A stretch of 64,000 bases of DNA from assembly GCF_000017205.1 (NCBI RefSeq), contig NC_009656.1, positions 3,848,001 through 3,912,000 on the forward strand. The letters are read 5' to 3'. The notes beneath the pieces are model-generated. The model worked only from the letters and a program-made list of their open reading frames with translations, was not told the origin of the DNA and searched no databases. Shown here one piece after another: positions 26,118 through 34,974 of the stretch. The stretch comes from Pseudomonas paraeruginosa PA7 (GTDB taxonomy: Bacteria; Pseudomonadota; Gammaproteobacteria; Pseudomonadales; Pseudomonadaceae). The position numbers and the translations under genes are program-made. Within the stretch, counting starts at the first letter, position 1, and every line of letters begins with the position of its first letter.

Positions 26118-28196
26118 TCAGGCGGCGAGTGCGTGAGCCTGCTGCTCGTCGTCGTTGTCGATGGCTTCCGGCTCGTCGTTCGTCACGGCCTGCGGCGCAT
26201 CCTGCGCCGTGGTGTCGTCGGTGCCTTCGGCCTTGAAGATGGCAGGCATCCAGCCAGTGCCATCGGCCAGCCGCTCGGCTTCGCTGGCAATGTCGGCCTT
26301 CTTCAACTTCGCCAGTCGGGTGACGTGCGCCGGGGCGTACTGCTCCACGGCTTGCAGAATCGCGGCCTTCGGGATGTGCTGGAAATAACCCTCATTGGTG
26401 GGCTTCCACCATGCGGCCATGTCCAAGCCGACAGCCTGCGCCAGTTCCGCGCCCGGTTGCTGCTGCGTGGCGCGGGGTGTCACCACGTCCACCGTGACGG
26501 CCACGCATACCGCCAGCAGCCGCACCAGTTCATCTTGCGACTTCGCCAGCAGCACGGCGAACAGTTCGGCGCTGTCCTCCGGCAAGCCTTCGCCTGCCAC
26601 CTGCTGCAACTCGCGCAGCGCCACGGCGGCGGGCGAATCCGGTATGTCCGGGGCGATGCCTTCCAGCCGGTCTTGCGCTTTGAGGCTCACGCCCAGCGGC
26701 AACGCATCATGACGGGGGCCGTAGTGGCTTCCCTGCAAGACGGTCTGCACCATGCCATGCACCAGCGCGGCCAGCGCCACTTGCGGATGCCGGGCGACTT
26801 CGATTTGCAGCGCGGCGGTGCGGTGGGCGCTCAACCGCTGCGCCAGCTTGTCGGACATGGCGGCGGTCTTGTGCTGCTCGTCGTCTTCGCCTTCGTCGTC
26901 GTTCCCGGCTTCGCTTTCGCTGCTGAAACCCTGCCGCAAGCGTTCCAGCGTGCGCAGCGCCTTGGCTTCGGCTTCGCGCAGCAGCCCGCGATGAATCACG
27001 GCTTCGCCGTTGCGGTCGATGGTGACGATGGCACCGGCTGCGGCCTTCACTGTCGCGCCGTAGTCCTGCAAGCCATCTTCCAGCGCCTGCAACTGCTCGC
27101 CCACGGTTTCACCTTCCTCCTGCAAGGCATCGGCCTTTTCTTCGTCCTCGGCATCCAGCGCGTCATCCACGGCTGCGGCCAGTTCGTGTAGCTTGGTTTG
27201 CAGCTTTTCGATGCGCTGCGCTTCGCGCTTGTTCGGTTCGCGGCGCTCCCTCGGCGCACGCTGGAAGGCGTGCAGGTCGGCATGGGTCACGGCGGGGGTG
27301 GCATCCACCCACGCCCAGCCTTCGGCCTTCACCTCGGCGGCGATGCCTGCCAGCTTGTCTTGCGCCAGCCGTTCCAGCAGCGCGGCATCGGTCAGATACA
27401 CGCCCGCGTCACCTTCCGCGAACAGGTCGCGGCGGATGCCGCCGCCTGCGGCTTCGTAGGTGTCCAGTTCCACGAAACGCACCAGCGGATGCCGGTAGGC
27501 GTCAATCTCGCGCTCGGTGAGGCGGTCGCGCAATTGGGAAGGGTTGCGCTGCCACGTCGGCGCGTCGTAGAACGCGGTTTCCTGCGCGGCGTGGTCGTCG
27601 GTGATGGCAAGGGCCATCAACTGATCGAGCGTCACGGCTTCGGCGCGGTAGTCGGCCAGCAGGCGGGGCGACACGTTCGCCAGCTTCAAGCGGCGCTGCA
27701 CCACCAGCGGGGACACGCTGAAATCGGCGGCTATGTCCTCGATGGGTCGGCCTTCGGCCACCAGCGCGGCGAATGCCTCGAACTGGTCGGCGGGGTGCAT
27801 GGCTTCGCGCTGCACGTTCTCGGTGAGGCTGGCCGTGCGGGCGGTGCCATCGGCCACCAGCAGGCAAGGCACTTCCCATTCCTTGCTGATGCGGCGTTTC
27901 TTCGCCAGCAGCTTGAGGGCGGCAAGGCGACGGCCACCAGCCACTACTTCGTAATGCTCGCCATCGGCGGCAAGCGTGACGATCAGGTTTTGCAGCAGGC
28001 CCACGCGCTGGATGCTCGCGGCCAGTTCGGGGATGGACATGCGCGGGACGGTCTTGCGCACGTTGCGGCCCTTGGGGCGCGACACCAGCCGCGACAGTGG
28101 AACCAGAATCAGGTTCTTGCTCGGGTCGGCGGCTTCCAGCGGGATGACGGCGGCGGTATTGACGGCGCGGGCTTCGGTTTGAGTGATGGCGTTCAT
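26118..28196 (-). CDS. ParB/Spo0J-type ICE protein
   Basis: This large 692-residue protein has an N-terminal ParB-like nuclease/CTP-binding domain: ILVPLSRLVSRPKGRNVRKT, LAASIQRVGLLQNLIV and the GGRRLAALKLL motif (GERRxRA-like). A helix-turn-helix segment (IEDIADFSVSPLVVQRRLKLA with one residue omitted) follows. The central region is Glu/Ala-rich and probably coiled coil (around residues 315-400), and the C-terminal half is specific to ICE proteins. It is far larger than chromosomal ParB, and it is encoded 7 kb from parA, so a direct partition role is uncertain. Confidence 0.85.
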   Translation of the reverse strand: MNAITQTEARAVNTAAVIPLEAADPSKNLILVPLSRLVSRPKGRNVRKTVPRMSIPELAASIQRVGLLQNLIVTLAADGEHYEVVAGGRRLAALKLLAKKRRISKEWEVPCLLVADGTARTASLTENVQREAMHPADQFEAFAALVAEGRPIEDIAADFSVSPLVVQRRLKLANVSPRLLADYRAEAVTLDQLMALAITDDHAAQETAFYDAPTWQRNPSQLRDRLTEREIDAYRHPLVRFVELDTYEAAGGGIRRDLFAEGDAGVYLTDAALLERLAQDKLAGIAAEVKAEGWAWVDATPAVTHADLHAFQRAPRERREPNKREAQRIEKLQTKLHELAAAVDDALDAEDEEKADALQEEGETVGEQLQALEDGLQDYGATVKAAAGAIVTIDRNGEAVIHRGLLREAEAKALRTLERLRQGFSSESEAGNDDEGEDDEQHKTAAMSDKLAQRLSAHRTAALQIEVARHPQVALAALVHGMVQTVLQGSHYGPRHDALPLGVSLKAQDRLEGIAPDIPDSPAAVALRELQQVAGEGLPEDSAELFAVLLAKSQDELVRLLAVCVAVTVDVVTPRATQQQPGAELAQAVGLDMAAWWKPTNEGYFQHIPKAAILQAVEQYAPAHVTRLAKLKKADIASEAERLADGTGWMPAIFKAEGTDDTTAQDAPQAVTNDEPEAIDNDDEQQAHALAA

Positions 28197-28276
28197 GGTG
28201 ATAGCTCCTAACGGTTCAGGGATGCAGCAGCGAGGGATGCGGCAAGGGCTGCTGCCTGCCCCTGCCGCGTGGGGAA

Positions 28277-29107
28277 TCAGGCTTTCAACTGGCGCAGGCC
28301 ATCGGCCAGCATCCAGAGGGCGCGATTGAGGCGCACATCGGAATCAATGCCCTGCACGGGGCGGGTCTGCTGGCGACGTCCGTTGGCGCTGCGGCCATGC
28401 AATCCGCCTTTGGTCAGGTTTTCTTGCGTGCGGTTGAACACGCTCCACAAGTCCGGGCGGCGGTCGTCGAACCGGCGCGGCATCAGGATTTGCGATTCGG
28501 TGATGGGCGCGGGCTTGTTGTCGGTGGGGTCGTATTTGAGGGCCAGCGCGGAACGGGCGAACACTTCGGCTTCGCCTTCGTCCAGCGTGATCGCGCGCAT
28601 GGCATCGCGGGATTCCTTCACGCGCTCGAAACCGCTCAACACCTCGAAAGCGCCTTCGATGACTTGCCCGGCCACGTCGCCCTTATGGGGTACGCGCACA
28701 TCGGCCACGGTGTCGCCGCACACGAGGCCATTGCTGCACACAAACCGGAACATGCCCGCGAGCATCTGATAGCTGCTCGTGCCATCGTGCGAGTTCAACA
28801 ACACGATTTCATTGGCTTCCGCGCCGTTGATCTGGCTGGCATGGCGCAGGCGCAGCATGTGTTTCGTATGCTCGCGCTTGCCTTCATCGCGCACGCGGGT
28901 TTGCGTCACCATGAAGGGCTGGAACCCTTCTTTGCGAAGCTCGGCCAGCACGGCAGCGGTGGGGATATAGGCGTACCGCTGCGAACGGCTTTCATGCGGC
29001 GCGTCCGCGAAGATGGACGGCGCTACGCGGTGAATCTGGTCATCGGTCAGCGGGTAGTCGCTGCGCAGCGAGGGGGAACGGGAAGCGAAACGGGATGCGA
29101 GTTGCAT
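28277..29107 (-). CDS. DUF932-family protein
   Basis: This 276-residue protein of the DUF932 type is common on ICEs and phage-like plasmids. Family features include the N-terminal MQLASRFASRSPSLRSDYPL, the YAYIPTAAVLAELRKEGFQP block, VLLNSHDGTSSYQMLAGMFR and FVCSNGLVCGD. The function of DUF932 is not established. The start at 29107 is chosen because codons further upstream do not match the family. The gene is 80 bases upstream of the ParB-like gene on the same strand, probably in one operon. Confidence 0.88.
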   Translation of the reverse strand: MQLASRFASRSPSLRSDYPLTDDQIHRVAPSIFADAPHESRSQRYAYIPTAAVLAELRKEGFQPFMVTQTRVRDEGKREHTKHMLRLRHASQINGAEANEIVLLNSHDGTSSYQMLAGMFRFVCSNGLVCGDTVADVRVPHKGDVAGQVIEGAFEVLSGFERVKESRDAMRAITLDEGEAEVFARSALALKYDPTDNKPAPITESQILMPRRFDDRRPDLWSVFNRTQENLTKGGLHGRSANGRRQQTRPVQGIDSDVRLNRALWMLADGLRQLKA

Positions 29108-29765
29108 GGTCTTTCTCCTGACAAAGAAAAAAAAGGGTTTGCTGTTCACCGCACACCGGATTCCAAGATTCGGAGCCCAGCCTTTGTGGCTGTTCGGTGC
29201 GGTCGGCACGAGGAACCCGGTTGGCCCTGTTGCCACCGTCTTTCCTGAGTTCATCGCCCGCGACGGTCAGGAGCGCGCGGACGGGGGCCGTCAAGGAAAC
29301 AAGCGCAGGGGGTGGTGCGGCCCGCAGGCGTAGCCGAGGACACGGCCCTGCGCGCCTTGATGGCACGCGGAAGCGGGCTACAGTCGCGGACAAGGTGATG
29401 AAGTCAGGGGAGACGGCTGGACATGGCAACGGCCGTCCCTGTGTGCCGAACCGCACGCAAGCGAAGCGCGCAGGCCCGAAGCTGGAAGCCGGGCCGTAGG
29501 CGTCAGGGATGTGGAAGGCTGGCGAATGCCAGTCCCGTCAGGGATGAGCGGATAGCGAACCTGGAGCAGCGCGGTTCGCGAAGCGGAGACGCAAGGATGT
29601 CTCCAGATGTTATGAATTTCTGATAAATTACATACTTGGGGCAGGTTGGCACCAAAAAACTATTTGGCTTGCCTTAAAGGAAAATATTGCCAGCGCCAAA
29701 ATAATGTGAGGAAAAATATAGCTCTCACATTATTTAAATAAATTCAATATGAAAACGGGGTGTTG
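29108..29765. other. Leader of DUF932 plus junction to the AT-rich module
   Basis: No gene is seen. The left part (to about 29600) is GC-rich ICE backbone and carries one copy of the dispersed repeat near 29455-29545. From about 29605 the sequence becomes visibly A+T-rich, which I take as the edge of the inserted NdpA-like module. A 12-bp inverted repeat lies at 29699-29735. Confidence 0.55.
29699..29735. promoter_or_regulatory. 12-bp inverted repeat upstream of the NdpA-like operon
   Basis: AAATAATGTGAG (29699-29710) and CTCACATTATTT (29724-29735) are perfect complements separated by 13 bases, 30 bases before the ATG at 29766. It could be an operator or an mRNA hairpin masking the start region. 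Confidence 0.5.
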
Positions 29766-30896
29766 ATGAGCATTCTTAGCGAAAAAGAGGCAGAAAGCCT
29801 CACCATTGAGCGAATGATCTTCCACGTTGTCGATCCAGCATCAGAGTCCCCCGTTTTCTTAGCAGAAGTCAAACCACCGCAATGTGTGGATTTTTTCGTT
29901 GAGCGAGTTAAAGAAACTCTTCGTGGAGCCGCGTATGAATTTCTCCCGGGCGCAGGAATTCCGGGCCTTCTTTATCGAGCCTTGCCGAGTCAGGGCGCGA
30001 AAGATGAATTTGTTAAAGTCTCGCACGACCTGGCGGATAGATTCAAAGAGAAAGTAAAACAAGATAAGCGACTTGCACCCGGCGTATTGATGCTTTTCTC
30101 CTTAAAAACGGAAGGTGATAACCGACTTGTCGCCGTCATAAAATATGAGCACCAGCAAGTTGTATCTTACTCCTACATTAAGGATGACAAGGGCAAGCCG
30201 ATATTGGATGCAGACGGAAACCCTGTTCCTGATTTGCAGACGCTTGTGGAAACATTTACGAAGGATCGCAAGGCTATGCAGAAATCTGCAGTCATACGAT
30301 TCCAAAGAAGTAATAGCTCTGAATCGGATGGAGACGTTCAATCATCAATCGTTGTAATTGACCATTCGTCCGGTCGCTACCGCGATGCCACTCAACACTT
30401 TGCAAATTTCCTGGATATACGCCGAGCCCTTGAACCTGTCGAACTGACCAAACGCCTCGAAGATGCGGCAGTCGAGTCCATCAAGGCGCACAAGAGCGAG
30501 GTCCCCCCAGAAGTTGCTAAAGCTCCCAAGCGGTTTGTACGAGCAGCCATGTCAAGGCTTGAAGGGTTTGACTTTGAAAAACCAGAGGAATTTCTTGGTG
30601 CCGTATTGCAAGGAGTGGCTCCAGAGGCCGCAATCCTCAAAACCTTCAAGAGCAAACTCGCCAGCAAGAATATAAGCACAGAAGCATTCAAGTTTGAGGG
30701 AGCCACCCCACCACCAGCCGAGTACCGACGAGTAGTCACAAACGAGGGGATTACTCTCTTGTTTAGTGCCGGGCATGAAGAAAACAAGAACGTAGAGATA
30801 AAAACAGAGGGGAATGGAGGCGTTGAAATAACCATACGCTCTACCGGCCTGGAACGTAACGATGAACTCGAAAAAATGCCTCGCATCCCTGATTGA
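29766..30896 (+). CDS. NdpA-like (37-kDa) nucleoid-associated protein
   Basis: The 376-residue protein resembles the NdpA/YejK family (PF04245-type): N-terminal ESLTIERMIFHVVD, a central GVLMLFSL and FVKVSHDLADRF region, DHSSGRYRDATQHFANFLDI and a C-terminal YRRVVTNEGITLLFSAGHEE. Chromosomal NdpA binds nucleoid DNA; this copy lies in ICE cargo. GTG, TTG and ATG codons at 29760-29766 are all in frame; the ATG is preferred with GGGG upstream. Composition is A+T-richer than the ICE backbone. The 3' end overlaps the next gene by 35 bases, so the two are translationally linked. Role unknown; defence or competition between elements is inferred only from context. Confidence 0.75.
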   Translation: MSILSEKEAESLTIERMIFHVVDPASESPVFLAEVKPPQCVDFFVERVKETLRGAAYEFLPGAGIPGLLYRALPSQGAKDEFVKVSHDLADRFKEKVKQDKRLAPGVLMLFSLKTEGDNRLVAVIKYEHQQVVSYSYIKDDKGKPILDADGNPVPDLQTLVETFTKDRKAMQKSAVIRFQRSNSSESDGDVQSSIVVIDHSSGRYRDATQHFANFLDIRRALEPVELTKRLEDAAVESIKAHKSEVPPEVAKAPKRFVRAAMSRLEGFDFEKPEEFLGAVLQGVAPEAAILKTFKSKLASKNISTEAFKFEGATPPPAEYRRVVTNEGITLLFSAGHEENKNVEIKTEGNGGVEITIRSTGLERNDELEKMPRIPD

Positions 30897-32544
30897 TTCT
30901 TTGGGGGAGCATGCCAACATCCGAGAAACCATCGGGCAAATCGACATTTCCGGGCATGTCTCTCCTGAAAAATCGGACGATTTCAAGCAGGCCTTCAAAG
31001 ATTTCTCGGAAAAGAAATCTGAGGCTTGGTCGATTTCTATCCGTGATGGCGAATTTTCCGAGATCTCCACAGATGCCATTGCGAATGAGGATGTCACCCT
31101 TGTAATCAAGAAGCCAATAGGAGGCAGGATTTTCTTTGCGTCACTAGCAGGATTCTCGGCAGCCTTGGAAGACAAGGCGCTGACATTGGCTAGCGAGCTA
31201 TTGGTGCTAAGTTCTTTTAATGGATTCAAAACCAGAGGATTTTCTGTCCTGCCTTGGGATGGTGAACCTTTGCCTGGCTTGCCGTGCTTGGAGCCTGATT
31301 CAGATGCAATCGACCCTAGAAAAGGCGTAGTACGAGACTTGACCGGCAACACTGTTCCGGCAGACCCCTATCGTTGGATACTAGTAGGTCATGACGGCGG
31401 CGGCGAGCCGTGGAATATATGGAAGACTCTGGCAACTAAAAATCTGGCAACACTACTTGTTTCGGATGTCTGGAAAGAAGATACAACGAAAGTATCCATC
31501 AATGGCGCGAGAAAGCGCACTTTCTCACTCGGAGAAAAATGCCAGGATAGCAACGCTTACTCGAAAATATGCCAAGCTGCCGATTGGATACTTGTAAAGC
31601 AGGACACGGAAGCCCGGCATGAAGTTCTTGTGCGACGTCTTTCTTCGATTGTCAGAGACTCCGACTCCAATGGAGTCGCGGAGTGGCTAACCGTATTGCC
31701 TGAATCTCTGCAAGAAGCCCTTGATGGGGCTCGGCTTGATCATCGCGCCTATGTGAGATCAAAGTCAGCAGAAACGGTAAAAGCTATGGCCGACCTCAGA
31801 AAGGCGGTTGGAGAAGATGTTTCGCGTATCGTAGAGCGCATTCATAGACTTTCTGCAGGTTTTGTGATTGGTCTGGCTGCACTGGCAACGGGGCTAGGTG
31901 TCCGCCTTACATTGCTGACCTCTCAGAAGAACACCTGGGCAGTTGCTGGGATAATTTTCTGCTGCGTCGTACTAGCGATTACATGGGCAAGCATTGTTCT
32001 TCAGCATCATGTTAGCTCTAAATCATTGGTAAATGAGTTGCGCAACATGAGGCGTTGGCATAAAAACATTCACATAGCACTAACCCGGTCGGACTATCGA
32101 GAGTTGGCATTACATCCGGTGCTTGATGCCATTCGCCTATATAAGAAAACAGCGAAGTCCACCATTAATGGAATGATTGCCGCTTCATTTGTTTTTATTG
32201 CCCTTTTTATTATTACCCCTTTTTTCTACTCGGCAGAACCTGTTGGCGCCAATGATAAAAATAGGGAGTCGCAATCATTACTTAATTCTGACATTGAAGA
32301 GTCGGCTTTAAAAGTTAGCCCTACCCAGAGAGAGGGCAGAAATTTGGAAGTAGCTCCCCCTACAGGGCAAGAGTCAAATTCAGAAGACGACAAAGCCGTA
32401 CAAGATACGAGCATTCTTGATGATAAGCAGAGCAGCTCTTCCCAAGATGTATTTGAGGCCGGAGAAAAGGGCCGAAGCCCCGAAAATTATATTAGCCCTC
32501 GCTCGGCGAACGACACCGTTCCTACACCCGCTACGATCATGTGA
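30862..32544 (+). CDS. Three-helix membrane protein of unknown function, partner of NdpA-like protein
   Basis: The product has 560 residues and I recognise no family. Residues 1-325 are soluble and mixed alpha/beta, with a Trp/Gly-rich stretch (YRWILVGHDGGGEPWNIW, 170-187) and a helical segment (295-330). Membrane helices are at about 331-352, 358-381 and 436-457, with a charged loop between the second and third. Residues 460-560 are acidic, Ser-rich and probably disordered. The start ATG lies inside the NdpA-like gene. The last 19 codons lie over the 3' end of radC on the opposite strand, so the tail may be an accident of insertion. A membrane effector paired with a DNA-binding sensor is one possible reading. 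Confidence 0.7.
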   Translation: MNSKKCLASLIDSLGEHANIRETIGQIDISGHVSPEKSDDFKQAFKDFSEKKSEAWSISIRDGEFSEISTDAIANEDVTLVIKKPIGGRIFFASLAGFSAALEDKALTLASELLVLSSFNGFKTRGFSVLPWDGEPLPGLPCLEPDSDAIDPRKGVVRDLTGNTVPADPYRWILVGHDGGGEPWNIWKTLATKNLATLLVSDVWKEDTTKVSINGARKRTFSLGEKCQDSNAYSKICQAADWILVKQDTEARHEVLVRRLSSIVRDSDSNGVAEWLTVLPESLQEALDGARLDHRAYVRSKSAETVKAMADLRKAVGEDVSRIVERIHRLSAGFVIGLAALATGLGVRLTLLTSQKNTWAVAGIIFCCVVLAITWASIVLQHHVSSKSLVNELRNMRRWHKNIHIALTRSDYRELALHPVLDAIRLYKKTAKSTINGMIAASFVFIALFIITPFFYSAEPVGANDKNRESQSLLNSDIEESALKVSPTQREGRNLEVAPPTGQESNSEDDKAVQDTSILDDKQSSSSQDVFEAGEKGRSPENYISPRSANDTVPTPATIM

Positions 32545-32996
32545 TCCAACGTGCGTACCTCCACCAGCCCCAGCGCTTCCTTGAGTCGCTGTGTCAGCAC
32601 CTGGTCGGCATTGCTTGGCTCAGGATTTCCGCTCGGATGGTTGTGCGAGAGGATGACCGCCGCAGCATTGAGCCGCAACGCCTCCTTGACCACTTCACGC
32701 GGATACACCGATGCACTGTCGATGGTGCCGTGGAACATCTCCCGGTACTCGATCAGCCGATGGCGTGCATCCAGAAACAGCACCGCAAAGACTTCATGCT
32801 CGAAACCTGCCAGCTTGTTGTGCAGGTATTCTTTGACCAGCGCCGGGGAAGTGAACTCAGCACCGCGCTGCATCTTCAGCTCGATGGCCTGGCGTGCAGC
32901 TTCAAGAATTTGATCCACCGATGCCGGGAGGTAGCGCCCTTGGGCGTCACGCACCAGCAAAGCGTTATCGAACGAGGAAAAGGACAGTTGCGACAT
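32487..32996 (-). CDS. radC: RadC-like JAB-domain protein
   Basis: The 169-residue protein has a C-terminal JAB/MPN+ metalloprotease-like domain with the HNHPSGNPEPSNAD motif (His-x-His and Asp) and a normal end FAERGLI. The N-terminal 45 residues are an ICE-specific RadC extension. RadC-like proteins are widespread on mobile elements; despite the name, a repair role is doubtful. The start at 32996 (MSQLSFSSFD) is preferred to the longer Arg-rich frame. Its last 58 bases are overlapped by the convergent membrane-protein gene. Confidence 0.9.
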   Translation of the reverse strand: MSQLSFSSFDNALLVRDAQGRYLPASVDQILEAARQAIELKMQRGAEFTSPALVKEYLHNKLAGFEHEVFAVLFLDARHRLIEYREMFHGTIDSASVYPREVVKEALRLNAAAVILSHNHPSGNPEPSNADQVLTQRLKEALGLVEVRTLDHMIVAGVGTVSFAERGLI

Positions 32997-33479
32997 GATC
33001 GTGCTCCGGTTGCTCGGGCGGAATTGCCCGGAACCGTGGCCAGCACGGCGCAGCGCAAAGCAGTCAGGGGGCGTAGCCGACCGCCAGGGCGCAAGCGTGC
33101 AAGCACGCGCAGCCCTTGACGCTGCGAACGCCGTGATACGGTGAAGGGAACAGCAAGACCGCCTACACCCCACTCAGCCACACACCCGCCGCCGGCAAGT
33201 GCGCAGCACGCGCAGGCCCGGATCAACGATCCAGGCCGAAGGCGTCAGGGATCAGCGCCGAATGGCTGTGATTCGGCACGAAGCGCAGGGCGCAGCCCGC
33301 GAGCCCGACGGCGGTACGCCGGGACGCACTGATTCACTGTTTGAATAATCCTTTGGAGCGAACCGCATAAGACCCTTATAGTTCTGAAATGTCGGCCTAC
33401 TGTCGGGTTGCTGTCGTGTTGTCGTTGTTCCTGGCTCCCCATACTTCGCCACATCGAATGAGAACGAAGGAGCCTTTCC
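32997..33479. other. Intergenic leader of radC with a dispersed repeat copy
   Basis: No gene is seen. It contains the radC promoter region on the minus strand and the start of the divergent XRE gene. From about 33194 to 33264 it carries the third copy of the repeat found near 24701 and 29455, in the best-preserved form (CAGGCCGAAGGCGTCAGGG). Confidence 0.5.
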
Positions 33480-34175
33480 ATGAGCGCTACAGAACATGCC
33501 CAACAATCCCGTCTGCTGACTCCGACCGAACTGGCCGCTTGCATCAAGCTGTTCCGCGAGATGCGGCAGTGGTCACAGGAACAGTTGTCCGCGATTTCCG
33601 GCCTCAACGTGCGGACGATCCAGCGTGTAGAGCAAGGCCAAGTCGCCAGCCTTGACACCCGCCGAGCCCTTGCCCGAGCGTTCGAGCTTGAGGACATTGA
33701 CGCGCTCAACAAGCCGTTCGTCATTCCATCCGAAGAAGACGCCAAGGCTGCGAAGGAAAAGTTCGACCAGGAGCACGTCACCTTGACGGCGACTCCGCTG
33801 ACTACTGGTAAGCAATTGGCCAAGCTGGCAGAAACTTGCTCAATGGACTTGTCAGAACCGGCTTTTGAGCTGCCTCGCGAGGCCGACGAAACCTTCGCGA
33901 TGCTGGTGGACTACCTGCGTGAGTATCGGGATTGTGCCGATGCCTATAACGAAACGCAGAAATTCGAGATATACGATGAGCTGCAATCCCACATCGACGC
34001 GCTCAAGGTGCTCGGCGTCTCACTGCGCTACGCCACGCGCAAGATTCAGGTGAAGTGGGGAACAGGTGCAGATGTGAAGCCGATGCTCGCCACGGTGCTT
34101 TATATCGTTGGCTTCCCACTCGGCAAAGAACCCGAACAGTTTGCAACACCGAAGTCTGCCAGCATCCGTCTGTAG
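33480..34175 (+). CDS. XRE-type regulator with C-terminal extension
   Basis: The product has 231 residues. The N-terminal helix-turn-helix is clear (MRQWSQEQLSAISGLNVRTIQRVEQG, residues 28-53, interrupted by no gaps), followed by SLDTRRALARAFELEDIDALN. Residues 90-231 show no family that I recognise and are predominantly helical. It is divergent from radC. A role in ICE or toxin-antitoxin control is possible but not shown. Confidence 0.75.
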   Translation: MSATEHAQQSRLLTPTELAACIKLFREMRQWSQEQLSAISGLNVRTIQRVEQGQVASLDTRRALARAFELEDIDALNKPFVIPSEEDAKAAKEKFDQEHVTLTATPLTTGKQLAKLAETCSMDLSEPAFELPREADETFAMLVDYLREYRDCADAYNETQKFEIYDELQSHIDALKVLGVSLRYATRKIQVKWGTGADVKPMLATVLYIVGFPLGKEPEQFATPKSASIRL

Positions 34176-34209
34176 TTGGGCAACCAACAAAGGCCACAGG
34201 CATCAAGGG

Positions 34210-34353
34210 TCAACGCCGGGCGACCTCGGAAATGAACCTTTCCTTGATCTGCTCCGTTTCAATGATCTGCTTCTCCGACGCCAGGTACAGCCGCTCGGCT
34301 TCCTCAGGTGGAAAACCTAGTTCCAGAAACAGATTTGCATCCGGCTTGGTGAG
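34210..34353 (-). pseudogene. N-terminal fragment of a HigA/XRE-type antitoxin
   Basis: On the minus strand a 47-codon open stretch follows a stop codon directly and has no start codon. Its product contains LFLELGFPPEEAERLYLASE, resembling the N-terminal part of small XRE antitoxins such as the one at 34654-34974 (VLLDLGFDDAEELSAKA). It ends before any helix-turn-helix. It is too short for certainty. Confidence 0.4.
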
Positions 34354-34474
34354 CTAGGCACTGTCTGGCGAATTGGCTCAGCCACAAGCCAGCCCAGCAC
34401 GAGTGAATTTCCGAGACACTGTCTAGGAAATCCAGATGGGCAGCTTGCGAACCCGCCACTGCCTCCCGGGATGT

Positions 34475-34648
34475 CTACGATTGAGAGGCCCGCTGCTCAG
34501 AAATTCTCGTATCAGTGATACGGGAATCGACAGGCCCGGATAGCGTCAGTAGTGCGGCGAACTCCTGCAGCGTCTCCTGACTGATCGCGCTGGCTTCATG
34601 CAGCGCAGCCATGTCGTCCAGCAAGGGTTCAATGATCGGGCTTTCCAT
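34475..34648 (-). CDS. Small ORF after higA-like gene, possibly truncated antitoxin
   Basis: This 57-codon frame starts five bases after the antitoxin stop. The product reads MESPIIEPLLDDMAALHEAS and continues ISQETLQEFAALL, resembling the N-terminal helix of HigA-type antitoxins that lack the rest of the domain here. It may be a third gene in the operon or a truncated remnant. Confidence 0.4.
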   Translation of the reverse strand: MESPIIEPLLDDMAALHEASAISQETLQEFAALLTLSGPVDSRITDTRISEQRASQS

Positions 34649-34653
34649 GGAAG

Positions 34654-34974
34654 TCAGGCCGCGACCGTAATGCCTGGCGCGTACTCGTGACGGGCCGGCT
34701 GCACCACGATTTCCACATGCTGATCCAGCGACACCAGCGCCTGCATCAAGCGCTCCAGCGAAATGTTCTGGAGCTTGTAGCGGCGAACCTGGGACACCTT
34801 GGGCTGGGTCATGCCGGTGATGTGGGCGGCTTCGGTCTGGCTCAGGTCGCGCTGGTCAATTAGTTCGTTGAGTTTGAGCGCGAGCGCGGCCTTCGCCGAC
34901 AATTCTTCCGCATCGTCGAAACCGAGATCCAGCAGCACGTTGTCGGTGCCTTGAGGGGTATCTTTGCGACTCAT
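34654..34974 (-). CDS. HigA-type XRE antitoxin
   Basis: The 106-residue protein has a helix-turn-helix LSQTEAAHITGMTQPKVSQV (residues 44-63) followed by ISLERLMQALVSLDQHVEI, the layout of HigA2/PF13744-type antitoxins. The N-terminal VLLDLGFDDAEELSAKA is typical of the group. Its ATG overlaps the toxin stop codon by four bases. Expected function: neutralise the preceding toxin and repress the operon, helping to maintain the ICE. Confidence 0.85.
   Translation of the reverse strand: MSRKDTPQGTDNVLLDLGFDDAEELSAKAALALKLNELIDQRDLSQTEAAHITGMTQPKVSQVRRYKLQNISLERLMQALVSLDQHVEIVVQPARHEYAPGITVAA

Noticed and set aside
26133..28211. Plus-strand frames across the ParB-like gene
   Set aside because: They are antisense shadows; the minus strand has clear ParB motifs.
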